A stretch of DNA of 64,000 nucleotides from Levilactobacillus yonginensis. GTDB lineage: Bacteria > Bacillota > Bacilli > Lactobacillales > Lactobacillaceae. The stretch is from positions 1 to 64,000 of the forward strand of contig NZ_RHNO01000008.1 in assembly GCF_003946265.1 (NCBI RefSeq), in the 5' to 3' direction. How positions within the stretch are numbered: the first letter of the stretch is position 1; each line of letters opens with the position of its first letter. Below the pieces are notes generated by a model. The model had not been told where the DNA came from. It made no database searches and worked only from the letters and a program-made list of their open reading frames with translations. This document shows, in pieces, positions 1-7,364 of this stretch. Made by a program: the position numbers and the translations under genes.

Positions 1-76
1 TTCCTCAGTGAGATACTGTTTAGTGTACACAAAATTTCGAAACATTTTTATTTACAGAGCTTGACTAAACGTAGGA

Positions 77-110
77 AAAAGGATTTGAGACAAAAGTCTC
101 AAATCCTTTT
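77..110. terminator. Bidirectional terminator-type hairpin
   Basis: A perfect 15-bp stem (AAAAGGATTTGAGAC at 77-91 and its complement at 96-110) closes a 4-nt AAAA loop. Because the stem ends in A and T runs, it gives a U-tract in both directions. It could end the minus-strand purK-like transcript and also a plus-strand transcript entering from the left edge. The gene to the left is outside the window. Confidence 0.7.
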
Positions 111-151
111 AGTGCTCCGAACGTCAATAGCCGAAACGTGCGACCAAAGAC

Positions 152-230
152 AGTCAACTCCGCTTAACCCCGCTAGAGAAATAATCCAAGACCGGGATTA
201 TTCGTCTAGCGACGTTAATGCTCATTGACT
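152..230. repeat. Long nested imperfect palindrome
   Basis: Four pairs of complementary blocks nest around one centre: AGTCAA (152-157) with TTGACT (225-230), TTAAC (164-168) with GTTAA (214-218), CGCTAGA (171-177) with TCTAGCG (205-211), and AATAATCC (180-187) with GGATTATT (195-202). The whole can fold into one long interrupted stem. It lies 32 bp beyond the stop of the purK-like gene. It has no U-tract, so it is not a simple terminator. It could be a structured 3' RNA or a short inverted-repeat element. Confidence 0.55.
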
Positions 231-262
231 AACCACCTTTTATCCCACTCTGTCGTGGGAAA

Positions 263-1414
263 CTATGCTTGCGTCGGCGCATCATTGGCCGCCGACCAAA
301 TTCCCGTATCATCGAGTTGATCTAAAATTAATTTAACGGCACTGCCCTGAACGGCAATGTGCCCCATCACGTCATCGTCTTCTTGGTGACGCAAGTGGTA
401 GAACGTAAAGTGCCAGTTAGGTTTCAACTGCCATTGCGTCCGAACTGCGGATAACTGGGCAGCCGTAAAGGCAACCGTCACTGCCGGCGTCAAGACCTGT
501 GGTTCTGCCAATGGTAAACCAGCGATTGCCCGCAAGTGTTGACTGAACTCATTGACCGTGGCCGAAACTTCAAAGACGTACCCTGCATCACTTGGTGCCG
601 GCACAATCTTTTTCACGTAAATAGCCCCACTGTTGGTCAGGTAGAAGGAGACTTCAAAGACCCCCACGTAGTTCACGTTCTTAGCGACCTCACCGGCAAT
701 GCGATGAATTTCACTCGCAACTGCCTGATCCACTTGTGCCGGCATCCACGTTTTGGACGTCCGGTCACCATCGGATTGGACCTCCGTGATTGGGAATGCC
801 TGCTGGTTACCAGCTTGATCACGAGCCACCATGATGGAATACTCACGGTCGTATGCAATTTGGGATTCCAAAATATAGGTTCCCCAATCCAACAATCCCG
901 CCGCCTTGGCAATATCTGTTTGCGTTTTAATGACGAGTTCGCGGCCACGTGACCATTCCTTTTGAATGGGTTTCAACACACACGGATACCCAATGGAGTT
1001 GATTGATTGATAAACGTCATCCAAGTTAATAATGGTGGCGTACGGGGCAATATTGACGTTGAGCTGTTCGAAAAAGGCCCGTTCTAGTAACCGGTCTTGC
1101 ATCATTTCCAGCATGTCACTCCCCTGTGGGATCCGCGTGTACTGTGCCAAAAACTTAATGACATTCGTGCTGACCCGATCAGAGTCGTAGACAATGGCTG
1201 CACAACTCTCCGCAAAGTGTTGTAACTTATCCTGGTCCTTGGTAGTCCCAACAGCCTTAAAATCAGCCAGCTGCAAGGCTTCACTCGTTTCATCAGCACC
1301 GTATGCGCCTACGCGCAGTCCCATTTTACGAGCCGTTGTTACTAACATGGCGGCGTTGGCACTGTCGCCAATCACCCCAATCGTATCTCCAGGATATAAG
1401 ACCGTGTTCGTCAA
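263..1414 (-). CDS. PurK-like ATP-grasp protein, probably not a canonical N5-CAIR synthase
   Basis: A 383-residue protein with the layout of PurK, the enzyme that carboxylates AIR to N5-CAIR in purine synthesis: an N-terminal pre-ATP-grasp fold (GxIGDSANAAML, residues 12-24), a central ATP-grasp domain and the C-terminal FSQHLRAIAGLPL block (290-302). Key family residues differ. The family ending NE-APR-HNSGH reads VKKIVPAPSDAGY here (267-279), so the second metal-binding Glu, the Arg and both His are gone. The Gly-rich ATP loop region is replaced by KEWSRGREL. Glu254 in GVFEVSFYL is kept. The gene lies next to xpt, not in a pur operon. A divergent paralogue, possibly non-catalytic or with another substrate, is likelier than the true PurK. 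Confidence 0.75.
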   Translation of the reverse strand: MTNTVLYPGDTIGVIGDSANAAMLVTTARKMGLRVGAYGADETSEALQLADFKAVGTTKDQDKLQHFAESCAAIVYDSDRVSTNVIKFLAQYTRIPQGSDMLEMMQDRLLERAFFEQLNVNIAPYATIINLDDVYQSINSIGYPCVLKPIQKEWSRGRELVIKTQTDIAKAAGLLDWGTYILESQIAYDREYSIMVARDQAGNQQAFPITEVQSDGDRTSKTWMPAQVDQAVASEIHRIAGEVAKNVNYVGVFEVSFYLTNSGAIYVKKIVPAPSDAGYVFEVSATVNEFSQHLRAIAGLPLAEPQVLTPAVTVAFTAAQLSAVRTQWQLKPNWHFTFYHLRHQEDDDVMGHIAVQGSAVKLILDQLDDTGIWSAANDAPTQA

Positions 1415-1520
1415 TTTACTCCCTACTTTCTTACCTATGATTTCATTTTTAGTCGTTAAATACTGAGTCAGTTCACTATTAGTTTAATGGCTCCGAAACA
1501 ATTAAACAAGCCACCCGTTA

Positions 1521-2096
1521 CTAATCCTGGGCAAAGACCACCTGACCATCTTCAAATGACGCGATGCTGGCCAGAGCTTCCAATTGAATGCCAGCGTCTT
1601 CAACCAGTTGGTGCCCCTTCTGAAAACGTTTCTCAATGACGACTCCCACACCAGCAACCTTGATCTGCGCCGTCTGGGCAATGTCCAAAAGCCCCTGAAC
1701 GGCTTGGCCATTAGCTAAGAAGTCATCCACGATCAACACGCGATCTTCCTTATCTAGGAAACGCCGATCAATTGAGATGTCATTGTTGACCCGCTTAGTG
1801 TATGAATACACCTTTGCCGTGTACAAGTTATCGGTCAGTGTCAGGCTCTTATGCTTACGCGCAAAGATTACCGGAACGCCCATGTGCAGCCCGGCCATAA
1901 CGGCGGGCGCAATTCCGGAAGACTCAACCGTCAAGATTTTGGTGATGCCAGCGTCCTTAAACCGGTGCGCAAATTCCGCACCTAACTGGTCCATCAGTTG
2001 TGGATCAATTTGATGATTCAGGAAGTTATCGACTTTTAACACGTTTCCTGCCAAAACCGTGCCATCTCGGCGAATGCGATCTTCTAAGATTTTCAT
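1521..2096 (-). CDS. xpt: Xanthine phosphoribosyltransferase
   Basis: A 191-residue cytosolic enzyme that converts xanthine and PRPP to XMP for purine salvage. It matches the family in length throughout. The PRPP-binding motif [13 protein letters not shown] lies near residues 121-133, preceded by a region rich in K and R ([13 protein letters not shown]). The ATG follows GGAGG at a rather long distance, but the N-terminus [15 protein letters not shown] is typical of Xpt. A sigma-A-like promoter lies 33-63 bp upstream. No purine riboswitch pattern is visible in the short leader, unlike the Bacillus xpt gene. The purK-like gene follows about 100 bp downstream on the same strand and may be cotranscribed. 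Confidence 0.93.
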   Translation of the reverse strand: MKILEDRIRRDGTVLAGNVLKVDNFLNHQIDPQLMDQLGAEFAHRFKDAGITKILTVESSGIAPAVMAGLHMGVPVIFARKHKSLTLTDNLYTAKVYSYTKRVNNDISIDRRFLDKEDRVLIVDDFLANGQAVQGLLDIAQTAQIKVAGVGVVIEKRFQKGHQLVEDAGIQLEALASIASFEDGQVVFAQD

Positions 2097-2129
2097 AGTG
2101 TAGCCCGACCTCCATAAAGTGTTTCTTTC

Positions 2130-2159
2130 ATTCTACCTGAACCGACCTTAAAATTACAA
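2130..2159 (-). promoter_or_regulatory. Promoter of xpt
   Basis: Read on the minus strand, TTGTAA (2159-2154), an 18-bp spacer and TAGAAT (2135-2130) resemble sigma-A boxes. Initiation about 7 bp downstream would give a leader of roughly 25-30 nt, too short for a purine aptamer. Confidence 0.5.
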
Positions 2160-2185
2160 CGCGACAGCCCGACATTTAGAAATGC

Positions 2186-3094
2186 TTAACCCAGCCACAG
2201 ACCTAACCCCTCGGCCAAGGTCGTCGTCAATGCTAAAATTGCCAGGCTACGGACGGCTAGAATGAACGTTTCCTTCTTAACTTGGACCCGAAATAAGCCG
2301 CGGATATTCTTCACAACAAGTGGCACGCTGATTAACGCTAACAGGGACCAAGCTGGTAGGTCGCCCACCCAGACGCTCGCAATCAAGCTCAGATAGCCAA
2401 CAACGTAGAAGCCAGCAAACAGCCATAGTGCGCCCCGTACGCCAAGGTAGTAAACGATGGTCTTCCGATTCAGGGCCAAGTCTTCCTGAGCGTCACAAAT
2501 GTTATTAGCCAACAATAACGCCGCAATCGCCATAATGGCGATACCTGAAGCTAGGAGCACCCGTCCCATGAGCATCCAGGAAAAATACGGGGTATTATAG
2601 AGGTTTAAGTAAACAGTGATTAACATAATCATGTAACCCATGGTAAACCCAGCAAAAAACTCACCGGTTGGTGTCCCAGAAAGTGGCCGGGGTCCCCCAG
2701 CGTAGGCGTACCCTACCAAAAAGCAGAAAACGCCCATCAGTAATAAGGGCCAGCCAGTTTTCCACACCAAGTATAGCCCAATCACGCCCGCGACCACCGC
2801 TAAGCCGGCCATCAGCATGAATATCCGCCGTACAGACAACTGATGCACCCCAATGATATTCGTGTGTTTTTTCCACTCAGCTGCCTGATTACCCGCCTTG
2901 GTATAGTCTTGATAATTATCATTGATATCTACAGCCATATTGAAGAGTAACATGGCAATAAAGAACAGCGCGGTCACTCCCCAATTAACATGTTGGTAAT
3001 TCGCCTGAACAAAGATCATGCCCAATAAAAAGGGCCAAATTGACGCAATTTTCGCCTTGATTTCAACTAGTTCTAAAAAGATTCCCAGTGTCAT
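2186..3094 (-). CDS. menA: 1,4-dihydroxy-2-naphthoate polyprenyltransferase
   Basis: A 302-residue integral membrane prenyltransferase of the UbiA family. MenA attaches a polyprenyl chain to DHNA to form demethylmenaquinone. The two Asp-rich motifs that bind the Mg-diphosphate are visible: DINDNYQD near residue 56 and DAQEDLALNRKT near residue 201. Eight or so hydrophobic segments fill the rest. The ATG is preceded by a GGGGGGAA ribosome site. The divergent neighbour makes the prenyl chain, so both substrate supply and transfer are encoded together. No other men gene is seen in the window, which fits lactobacilli that import DHNA or quinone precursors (inference). Confidence 0.92.
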   Translation of the reverse strand: MTLGIFLELVEIKAKIASIWPFLLGMIFVQANYQHVNWGVTALFFIAMLLFNMAVDINDNYQDYTKAGNQAAEWKKHTNIIGVHQLSVRRIFMLMAGLAVVAGVIGLYLVWKTGWPLLLMGVFCFLVGYAYAGGPRPLSGTPTGEFFAGFTMGYMIMLITVYLNLYNTPYFSWMLMGRVLLASGIAIMAIAALLLANNICDAQEDLALNRKTIVYYLGVRGALWLFAGFYVVGYLSLIASVWVGDLPAWSLLALISVPLVVKNIRGLFRVQVKKETFILAVRSLAILALTTTLAEGLGLWLG

Positions 3095-3139
3095 ACCGTT
3101 CCCCCCGTTGTCGATTTCTAAATTGATGATAACCTTTAT

Positions 3140-3168
3140 TTGACAACGTTTCCACTAGTCGGTAAGAT
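3140..3168 (+). promoter_or_regulatory. Promoter of the prenyl diphosphate synthase gene
   Basis: A consensus -35 TTGACA (3140-3145), a 17-bp spacer and -10 TAAGAT (3163-3168) precede the gene. The -35 box contains an in-frame TTG that would extend the protein by 20 residues. The promoter rules this start out and supports the ATG at 3200. Confidence 0.85.
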
Positions 3169-3199
3169 AAAATTTAACGCGTACATAGTGAGGTGCAGT

Positions 3200-4177
3200 A
3201 TGGATCGACAACTTTGGCGGCAATTCCCACAAGTGGAACCGCAATTGAATGCGCTACAAGATTACTTATTAAAAGCCGTACAACTGGATAACCAACCGAT
3301 TCACAGCAAGATACTTTCGTTGCTACAATCCGGTGGCAAGTTGTTGCGTCCCGGGTATTTTTACCTATTTTCACAGTTTGGTGACGCTGCTACCCCTGCT
3401 GAGTTACAGGCGGGTGCGGCAGCCCTCGAAATTTTACACGTCGGAACTTTGATCCACGACGACGTTATTGACGAGTCCCCGACTCGCCGTGGAGTCCGGA
3501 CGATCCAGATGAAGTATGGTCAACGTAACGCCATCTACGCGGGCGATTTTATGTTTACCGTCTACTTTAATCAAGTCCTCAAATCAACCGCTGACCGGAC
3601 CTTAGTGCAGAGTCATATCGACTCAATGCACCGCATCCTGCAGGGTGAGCTCCACCAGATGGATCTAAACTACCGTGAGGATATTACGGTGGCCAAATAT
3701 CTGGAAGAGGTCGCCGGTAAAACGGCAGAACTCTTTGCGTTGAGCTGTTACCAAGGGGCTAAACTCACCGGAGCCCCCAGTTCAGTCACTGGAGTCGCCC
3801 GGGAAATCGGCATTAAGATCGGCTGTGCTTACCAAATGCTCGACGACATTCTCGATTACGCTGGTGACCCCAATAAAACCCGAAAACCCATCCTAGAAGA
3901 TCTCCGTTCGGGTGTCTATTCATTACCTTTGATTTTGGCAATTCCCCAGGCGCCACGCGATTTTCATCGTTTGCTCAAGAAGAAACACGACATGACCGCA
4001 GCGGACATCACCATGGTTCAAACGTTAGTCGCCCAACATGGTGGGGTCGACGCTGCCCGAGCCTTAGCCAGTGATCACACGGCACAGGCGTTGGCGCTGA
4101 TCCAGCAACTGCCAGCGGGCGATTCCCAAGCAAACTTAGAAAAGCTCACGACCATGTTATTACAGCGAGATCACTAA
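3200..4177 (+). CDS. Polyprenyl diphosphate synthase (heptaprenyl/long-chain type)
   Basis: A 325-residue soluble trans-prenyltransferase that extends FPP with IPP to make the side chain of menaquinone. The first Asp-rich motif is LIHDDVIDESPTRRG and the second is MLDDILDY; both bind the diphosphate through Mg. The start is ATG 3200, 4 nt after the GAGGTG ribosome site and 32 bp after the -10 box. Length and motifs fit the large subunit of the HepT or IspB type; chain length cannot be read from sequence alone. It is divergent from menA and presumably feeds it. Repeat copy A and a terminator form its 3' region. Confidence 0.88.
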   Translation: MDRQLWRQFPQVEPQLNALQDYLLKAVQLDNQPIHSKILSLLQSGGKLLRPGYFYLFSQFGDAATPAELQAGAAALEILHVGTLIHDDVIDESPTRRGVRTIQMKYGQRNAIYAGDFMFTVYFNQVLKSTADRTLVQSHIDSMHRILQGELHQMDLNYREDITVAKYLEEVAGKTAELFALSCYQGAKLTGAPSSVTGVAREIGIKIGCAYQMLDDILDYAGDPNKTRKPILEDLRSGVYSLPLILAIPQAPRDFHRLLKKKHDMTAADITMVQTLVAQHGGVDAARALASDHTAQALALIQQLPAGDSQANLEKLTTMLLQRDH

Positions 4178-4240
4178 TCAGCCAAACAACCCAAAAGTTA
4201 GAAGTTTGAAGGGCGTTATCAACTTAAAATTAGCCTCACC

Positions 4241-4679
4241 CAGCCACCTGCGGCGGTCAGAGATTCCGCCTGCTGTGGGGAACGCCTGCGGCCTGAAAAG
4301 CGGTCCTTCGGCTCGGTTTGAAGCCTGGAAGAACCACCAGACTTCAAACGCGTCCCACGCTGTAAGCCGAAAATCGGCTAACACCGTCGACACAGCTGGC
4401 TCCACCTCTGACCGCCTCCGGTTAAACGGGTTCTTGGAAACTAAGCTAGCTTACATGCCTGAATGACAGTACTTACTCAATAGTATTGTCGTTCCACTAG
4501 GTAGCTGAGAGTGAGCCAAATTTGGACTCAGCCGTGGGCTCTTCAAGTGAGGGGCAAGACCGTCCTTCCCCCCGCATTCCAGTCTAAATTTTGCGAATGG
4601 TAAGGCGGCAAATGTCTGACTAACCCCAGCCCCTTGTTATATCAGTCACAGTGAGTATTTCAGTGCATGCAACCTTTAG
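4241..4679 (+). repeat. Dispersed 3'-end repeat, copy A (439 bp)
   Basis: A near-full-length copy of a repeat found four times in this window. It begins CAGCCACCTGCGGC and ends CAACCTTTAG. It matches copy B (13149-13660, other strand) over almost its whole length, lacking about 70 bp that B carries internally. It contains the hairpin AGCCGA-AAA-TCGGCT (4365-4379) and the palindrome TAAGCTAGCTTA. It lies between the prenyl synthase stop (63 bp away) and a terminator that starts 24 bp after the repeat. An 8-bp direct repeat CAAACAAC (4183-4190 and 4681-4688) flanks it and could be a target duplication. The open frames inside it are not conserved between copies. Confidence 0.85.
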
Positions 4680-4703
4680 TCAAACAACTTATTTAGCGAT
4701 AGC

Positions 4704-4751
4704 AATCCCCTAGCGGCCACGGCCACGGCCACGGCCACTAGGGGATTTTTT
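4704..4751 (+). terminator. Terminator with CGGCCA tandem repeat as loop
   Basis: Stem AATCCCCTAG (4704-4713) pairs perfectly with CTAGGGGATT (4738-4747), followed by a run of six T. The 24-nt loop is exactly four copies of CGGCCA. It would end the prenyl synthase transcript after repeat copy A. Confidence 0.8.
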
Positions 4752-4942
4752 GGTAGCATTTTCTTTTAGATGTCTAGACAAAACCCTAGGCTTATTTTGG
4801 TATACCCAGTTATCTGGTCGGAACGTGCGACAAAAACATTCGCATTTAAATAAAATAGTTACTAAATCAATAAATCACCAATCTTGTTGTTGAGGCATTT
4901 AGTAGTGTTTCTGGGCCCTATCCGCTATTATAACGGTGAAAG

Positions 4943-5122
4943 GATACTGAACATTCCAACTCCCAACACTGACCTTTCAGTATGATCGACACCTCATTCT
5001 TCAAGTGATAGACGACTAAACACAAACACATCTTCCTATGCCACAATCGGCATCAGGCTTCCATTCATTAATGTATCCAAACTCTTCATGTTTCAAAACC
5101 CATTGGTACGATGTTCAGTATC
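4943..5122 (+). promoter_or_regulatory. Competing long-range and local inverted repeats around a small reading frame
   Basis: GATACTGAACAT (4943-4954) is perfectly complementary to ATGTTCAGTATC (5111-5122), 156 bp downstream. The same upstream block can instead pair locally through ATACTGAA with TTCAGTAT (4976-4983). The downstream partner lies just before the hydrophobic part of the small frame at 5088-5189. Two alternative folds of this kind are known in type I toxin messages. That parallel is an inference. Confidence 0.4.
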
Positions 5123-5189
5123 ATTTCACTTTGGCATGTTGCTCCTGATGGTCATCGCCGTTGGGAGCTATTTTTTCGAAAAAAATTAG
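5088..5189 (+). CDS. Possible 33-residue single-pass membrane peptide
   Basis: The frame runs from ATG 5088 to TAG 5187. Its first 16 residues are polar to mixed. They are followed by a hydrophobic stretch (GMLLLMVIAVGSYFF) and a charged end, EKN. An internal ATG at 5136 would give only the 17-residue hydrophobic part. No convincing ribosome site precedes either ATG, which counts against it. I do not recognise the family. The peptide shape and the inverted repeats around it suggest a type I toxin-like or holin-like peptide, but this is speculative. Confidence 0.25.
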   Translation: MFQNPLVRCSVSFHFGMLLLMVIAVGSYFFEKN

Positions 5190-5372
5190 CCGACAACTAA
5201 TCGACCAATCGACTAAATCACCTTAAAAAACAGTCGGCCAGATATTGGCTGCTAGCTAGCACTAATCGCGGTGTAAAGCGATTTTCAAGCAATTTGATTG
5301 TTTTTTCGACAGTGCTTCAGTAACATAAAAGTATGGATGAGTTTGAGGTGATTCATTCATACTAACCAATCC

Positions 5373-5392
5373 GCTGTCCTGTGCGGGACAGC
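5373..5392 (+). other. Short hairpin preceding a terminator
   Basis: GCTGTCC (5373-5379) pairs with GGACAGC (5386-5392) around a 6-nt loop. It sits 6 bp before the terminator hairpin at 5399. Together they could be the 3' end of a small RNA or an attenuator; no gene follows on the plus strand. The preceding 180 bp hold nothing else I can identify. Confidence 0.4.
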
Positions 5393-5398
5393 AAAAGA

Positions 5399-5449
5399 AA
5401 CAGCGAGTATCGTCGGTTTGGAAACGCCGGCGAGCCTCGCTGTTTTTTT
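5399..5449. terminator. Bidirectional terminator beyond cydC
   Basis: Stem AACAGCGAG (5399-5407) pairs with CTCGCTGTT (5436-5444). A T run follows on the plus strand, and the minus strand reads TCTTTT after the stem. It is the first terminator downstream of cydC, about 180 bp beyond its stop. Nothing recognisable lies between. Confidence 0.65.
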
Positions 5450-5627
5450 AGAATTATGTGTTTAATTGAGTTGAGCTTATCAGCTTGACTGCAACTACGT
5501 GGGATACACCTTTGAATAACCGCCATAAAATCCAAATATACTGTGAAAACCCCAGGACGTCTAACCGCAGTCATTTGCAATCTGAGCCGGAGGCGGCCAA
5601 TTCACACAAGTATGATACTTAATCTGT

Positions 5628-7364
5628 TTAACGACCACGGTCCAAATCGTACAGAGCTCTGAACCGTGCATTCTTCTTGTAGAGTTCCGCAGGCGTTCCC
5701 TGCATATCAAAGTGGCCATCTTCAATGAACCGCACTTGATCAACATGGTTGATACCCGCCAGATGATGCGTCACCCAAATAATCGTCTTATCTTTCAAAA
5801 CGCTGAACACCGTATCCAGCAAGTGTTGTTCAGTGATCGGGTCCAAACTGACCGTGGGTTCATCCAAGATAATAATGGGCGCATCCTGTAATAGAATGCG
5901 AGCCAACGACAACCGTTGGCGTTCCCCGCCGGAGAACCGACTGCCGGCCTCCTGCACCTGGGTCTGATAACCCAATGGCAACCGTGCAATCAAGTCATCC
6001 AGTTCCACGGCTTTGACCGCCTGTCGCACGTCTTCGTCCGTGGCATTCAGATTCCCCAACCGCACGTTATTCATCACCGTCGTGTTAAACAAGTAGGGTT
6101 GCTGGTCGAGAACACCAAACAGTTGCGCACGCTGTTCCTGCAGTTTTTCAATCGGCTCGCCATTCAAGGTGATTACGCCACTGGTGGGTTGCTCATCGCC
6201 TAGCATCAACTTTAACAGCGTACTCTTACCGGTCCCACTGGGGCCTAGGAGTGCTAATTTTTCTCCGGGATGGAGCGTCAATGACAAATCATCGATCACT
6301 TGTCGCTCAGCCCCGGGATAGGTAAACTTCACGTGGTCCAGCGTCAGATCCGTTAACGCCCCAATCTTCGTCTGAGCAACCTGTTCCGGAACATTTTCAT
6401 CCAAGCTGTTGACTCGTTTGATGGAGTCTTGGTAGACGGGCCATTCGCTGACCCCCTGACTCATGCTAGAGAAGGGTTCCACCGTCGGAAATAGAGCTAA
6501 CCCAAACGCAGCGACCCAGTTGGCTTCTGACTGATTATGGGTAAACATGACGCCCGCCCACCAAACAATCAGAATAACTGCGGCGCCAAAAATGAACTGA
6601 ATGGCAAAGTTACGCCACCACTGAAAATGATGGTCCGCCCGCCGCAACGTAGCGATTTCATCGATGGGTTGATCCTGCTGTGCCAGAAAGTCTCCCCGCC
6701 GACCAGAAATCAGCCAGTCGCCTAAGCCCAAAACTGCGTCAGTCAATTGCGTATAAAAGGTCCGTTGAACCTGCCGCGCTTGGAACTCCCGCCGACCATT
6801 GACCGCAACGGAAAGCAACGGCATTACCAAAACGATTACGCCAAGCAATACCAGCATGAGTAGTCCAAAGGCCCAGTTGAAGTAACCAATACCAATGACC
6901 ACGAACAGATACAACAACCACCCAATTACGAGTGGGAATACGGTCCGCAGATAGAGATTTTCAATGTGATCGATGTCTTCAGCTAAAATACTCAGGACAT
7001 CCCCCGTTTGGTGCGTTTGCCGAATTGCAACGGCTTGCTTTTCAACCGCCTGATACAGCCGCTTTCGAAAGTCAGAAACAATTCGCAAGACCCAGTTGTG
7101 ACTAGTTAGCCGTTCAGCGTATCGAAAGGCTGGCCGTCCAATCCCGAAAGCCCGGGCCAAAACAATGGGTACATAAATCATCAAAATGTTGTAAGGGTGC
7201 GTCGCCGCCCGTGAAATCAGGTAGCCTGAGTTAAACATCAACGCGCCCCCACAGAAGAACGTCATGAATCCCAGAAATAGGACCAGCGCCAATAACTTTC
7301 GGTAGCGGCGAAGGTACGGCATGACCCAGTGATCATTTTTAAACGTTTCAAAGAATCCCTTCAT
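5628..7364 (-). CDS. cydC: Heterodimeric ABC transporter CydC, for bd-oxidase assembly
   Basis: A 578-residue half-transporter: an N-terminal membrane domain with about six helices and a C-terminal ATPase domain. The Walker A motif is LLGPSGTGKST, the signature SGGERQRLSLAR and Walker B IIILDEPTVSLD. With CydD it forms the exporter of cysteine and glutathione (heme-linked in recent work on E. coli) that is required to assemble cytochrome bd. Its ATG overlaps the cydD stop as ATGA (7364-7361), indicating translational coupling. The pair lies directly behind cydAB. This supports the Cyd assignment over a generic multidrug exporter. Confidence 0.87.
   Translation of the reverse strand: MKGFFETFKNDHWVMPYLRRYRKLLALVLFLGFMTFFCGGALMFNSGYLISRAATHPYNILMIYVPIVLARAFGIGRPAFRYAERLTSHNWVLRIVSDFRKRLYQAVEKQAVAIRQTHQTGDVLSILAEDIDHIENLYLRTVFPLVIGWLLYLFVVIGIGYFNWAFGLLMLVLLGVIVLVMPLLSVAVNGRREFQARQVQRTFYTQLTDAVLGLGDWLISGRRGDFLAQQDQPIDEIATLRRADHHFQWWRNFAIQFIFGAAVILIVWWAGVMFTHNQSEANWVAAFGLALFPTVEPFSSMSQGVSEWPVYQDSIKRVNSLDENVPEQVAQTKIGALTDLTLDHVKFTYPGAERQVIDDLSLTLHPGEKLALLGPSGTGKSTLLKLMLGDEQPTSGVITLNGEPIEKLQEQRAQLFGVLDQQPYLFNTTVMNNVRLGNLNATDEDVRQAVKAVELDDLIARLPLGYQTQVQEAGSRFSGGERQRLSLARILLQDAPIIILDEPTVSLDPITEQHLLDTVFSVLKDKTIIWVTHHLAGINHVDQVRFIEDGHFDMQGTPAELYKKNARFRALYDLDRGR

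Noticed and set aside
2097-2185. Purine riboswitch in front of xpt
   Set aside because: A promoter lies so close that the leader is only about 25-30 nt, and no aptamer core is seen.
3140-3199. TTG start extending the prenyl synthase by 20 residues
   Set aside because: The TTG is part of the -35 box of a consensus promoter, and the ATG at 3200 has a good ribosome site.
4178-4405. Minus-strand frame in repeat copy A whose first 25 or so codons resemble a plus-strand frame in copy B (MEPAVSTVLAD...)
   Set aside because: Within the shared part all five differences I count fall on second codon positions and change the residue, and the frames then diverge. This pattern argues against selection on a protein; the similarity is that of the repeat DNA.
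4206-4466. 86-codon plus-strand frame in repeat copy A
   Set aside because: No ribosome site and the frame is not kept in copies B or C.
131-4830. Shared 10-mer AACGTGCGAC in two intergenic stretches (near 135 and 4819)
   Set aside because: Only a short match with A-rich sequence after it; too little to call a repeat family.
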